From the NCBI GenBank assembly GCA_013215465.1, contig JABSOW010000004.1, positions 62,001 to 126,000 on the forward strand: DNA of 64,000 bases, given 5' to 3'. Below the pieces are notes generated by a model that saw only the letters and a list, made by a program, of their open reading frames with translations, was not told the DNA's origin and made no database searches. This stretch comes from Colwellia sp. Its GTDB lineage: Bacteria; Pseudomonadota; Gammaproteobacteria; Enterobacterales; Alteromonadaceae. Numbering within the stretch: position 1 is the stretch's first letter; every line of letters begins with the position of its first letter. The position numbers were made by a program, and so were the translations under genes. Positions 63,261-64,000 of this stretch are shown here, in pieces.

Positions 63261-63962
63261 ATGGGCTTTTGGGTTAGAAATATTATTTTTTCGATTATTT
63301 TAATTGCGTTAGCATACGCTTTTTTTGCTAATCAAGATTTTTCATTCTCGCTAGATGGCTCTCTTGAACAAGAAGCTGCGACTGACGTCGTAGAGCTTAA
63401 AGAAGCAGCACCTAAGCCAGCAGCATCAACAACTACAGCTGCAAAGCCTAAATCCCAACAAGGCAGAAAGTCTGTCAATGCCGCAGCTGAAGGTTTGTCT
63501 AATTTTTATGCCAAAATATATAGTGATGGTATTGACAAAAAAGGCCCTAAAATTCGAAATAATATTATTTACTTGCCTGAAATTAAAGGAAATTTAGTTA
63601 AAATATTACAGAAAAAAGAATTGGTGGTACGTCCTTATAGCGCAAACTGGCAAGGCACAACCTCTTCTAGAGCTTTTAGAAAAGGCCAAACTCTATATCA
63701 AAAGTTAGCTGAGTATGCTGAAAAAGATGGCCTTGAAATTATTTGGTGGCTCAATAGAGATTTCATTATTAAAGACCCTTTTCGTATTGAAAAAAACATT
63801 TTAAAAACCGCTTACCAAATTGGTGAGGCCGTTTCAGGTCATTTTCCCGAGGGTATTAGTAGCTACTTTTGTTACCGTCAACGCACCTTAGTTTTTATTA
63901 ACGAAGCACCAGACTACCTTAATAAAGAGTGTATTTTACTAAAACCCAAAAATGCCTATTAG
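63261..63962 (+). CDS. TcpQ C-terminal domain protein
   Basis: Membrane-anchored protein: N-terminal TM (~6-23), an acidic/alanine-lysine-rich linker (about 30-80), then a TcpQ-like domain of about 90-100 residues near the C-terminus: FRKGQTLYQKLAEYAEKDGLEIIWWLNRDFIIKDPF, then FCYRQRTLVFINEAPDYLNKECIL, with two cysteines. Such domains occur in pilus and secretin accessory proteins. The start at 63261 (MGFWVRN) has AAGAGTAATT upstream; the longer frame from 63204 looks non-coding. No other pilus gene is seen in the window. Confidence 0.72.
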   Translation: MGFWVRNIIFSIILIALAYAFFANQDFSFSLDGSLEQEAATDVVELKEAAPKPAASTTTAAKPKSQQGRKSVNAAAEGLSNFYAKIYSDGIDKKGPKIRNNIIYLPEIKGNLVKILQKKELVVRPYSANWQGTTSSRAFRKGQTLYQKLAEYAEKDGLEIIWWLNRDFIIKDPFRIEKNILKTAYQIGEAVSGHFPEGISSYFCYRQRTLVFINEAPDYLNKECILLKPKNAY

Positions 63963-64000
63963 CTAAACGAATAGTAACGCTATTAAAGTTAGGTTAACGT

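Noticed and set aside
1-64000. tRNA, rRNA, CRISPR arrays, prophage or complete insertion sequences
   Set aside because: No cloverleaf-like cluster, no spaced identical repeats and no transposase, integrase or phage structural gene were found on reading both strands.

Overview
This window is an A+T-rich chromosomal segment of a marine gammaproteobacterium of the Alteromonadales, most like Colwellia or a close relative. That placement is inferred from protein similarity and gene order, not from a database search. Sodium-based physiology supports it: a complete Na+-translocating NADH:quinone reductase (nqrABCDEF with apbE and nqrM) and a PomA/PomB-type Na+ flagellar stator. So do FabV as enoyl reductase and conserved enteric/vibrio gene order (xseB-ispA-dxs beside pomAB and thiI; nudF-yqiB-cpdA-yqiA-parE opposite tolC). 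No rRNA, tRNA, CRISPR array, prophage or intact transposase gene was seen.

Layout. 1-7 kb: end of nadB, sdhE-ygfX, ygfZ, slyD, yajQ, a VanZ-like membrane protein, panE and thiI. 7-12 kb: pomBA, then xseB-ispA-dxs for isoprenoid synthesis. 12-20 kb: nqr operon on the minus strand with its maturation genes. 20-27 kb: fabV, bolA, rlmG, the lipoprotein yajG, a periplasmic cyclophilin and an AmpG-type transporter. 27-31 kb: a repeat-bearing gap, a YSC84/SYLF protein, argR and a thiamine-diphosphate decarboxylase. 31-35 kb: a four-gene envelope operon with LpoB. 35-39 kb: two secreted spondin-domain paralogues followed by an OmpR/EnvZ-type two-component system. 39-48 kb: feoBA, parC and two overlapping TPR/GGDEF genes. 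48-54.5 kb: an arsJ-GAPDH pair divergent from an assimilatory nitrate reductase operon. 54.5-64 kb: parE-yqiA-cpdA-yqiB-nudF, tolC, a glycosyltransferase, a lipid A acyltransferase and a TcpQ-domain protein.

Most of the window is housekeeping. The parts most worth a second look are the following. (1) The spondin-pair/two-component locus has four operator-like direct repeats upstream, all spaced in multiples of 11 bp. (2) The nitrate assimilation operon has a well-formed sigma-54 promoter with an NtrC-like site about 95 bp upstream of the expected start. (3) An ArsJ-GAPDH arsenate-detoxification pair stands without a local arsR. (4) Three successive versions of the yqiB 3' end lie upstream of cpdA. 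(5) A MITE-like repeat is present in at least two copies, with a short palindrome that may be a remnant. (6) Two overlapping diguanylate cyclase genes carry non-canonical GGDEF signatures.

Start sites were moved from the longest open frame to an internal start where family length or a ribosome-binding site supported it (yajQ, thiI, xseB, dxs, apbE, nqrC, gap, tolC, the glycine-zipper gene, the first spondin gene and the TcpQ gene).
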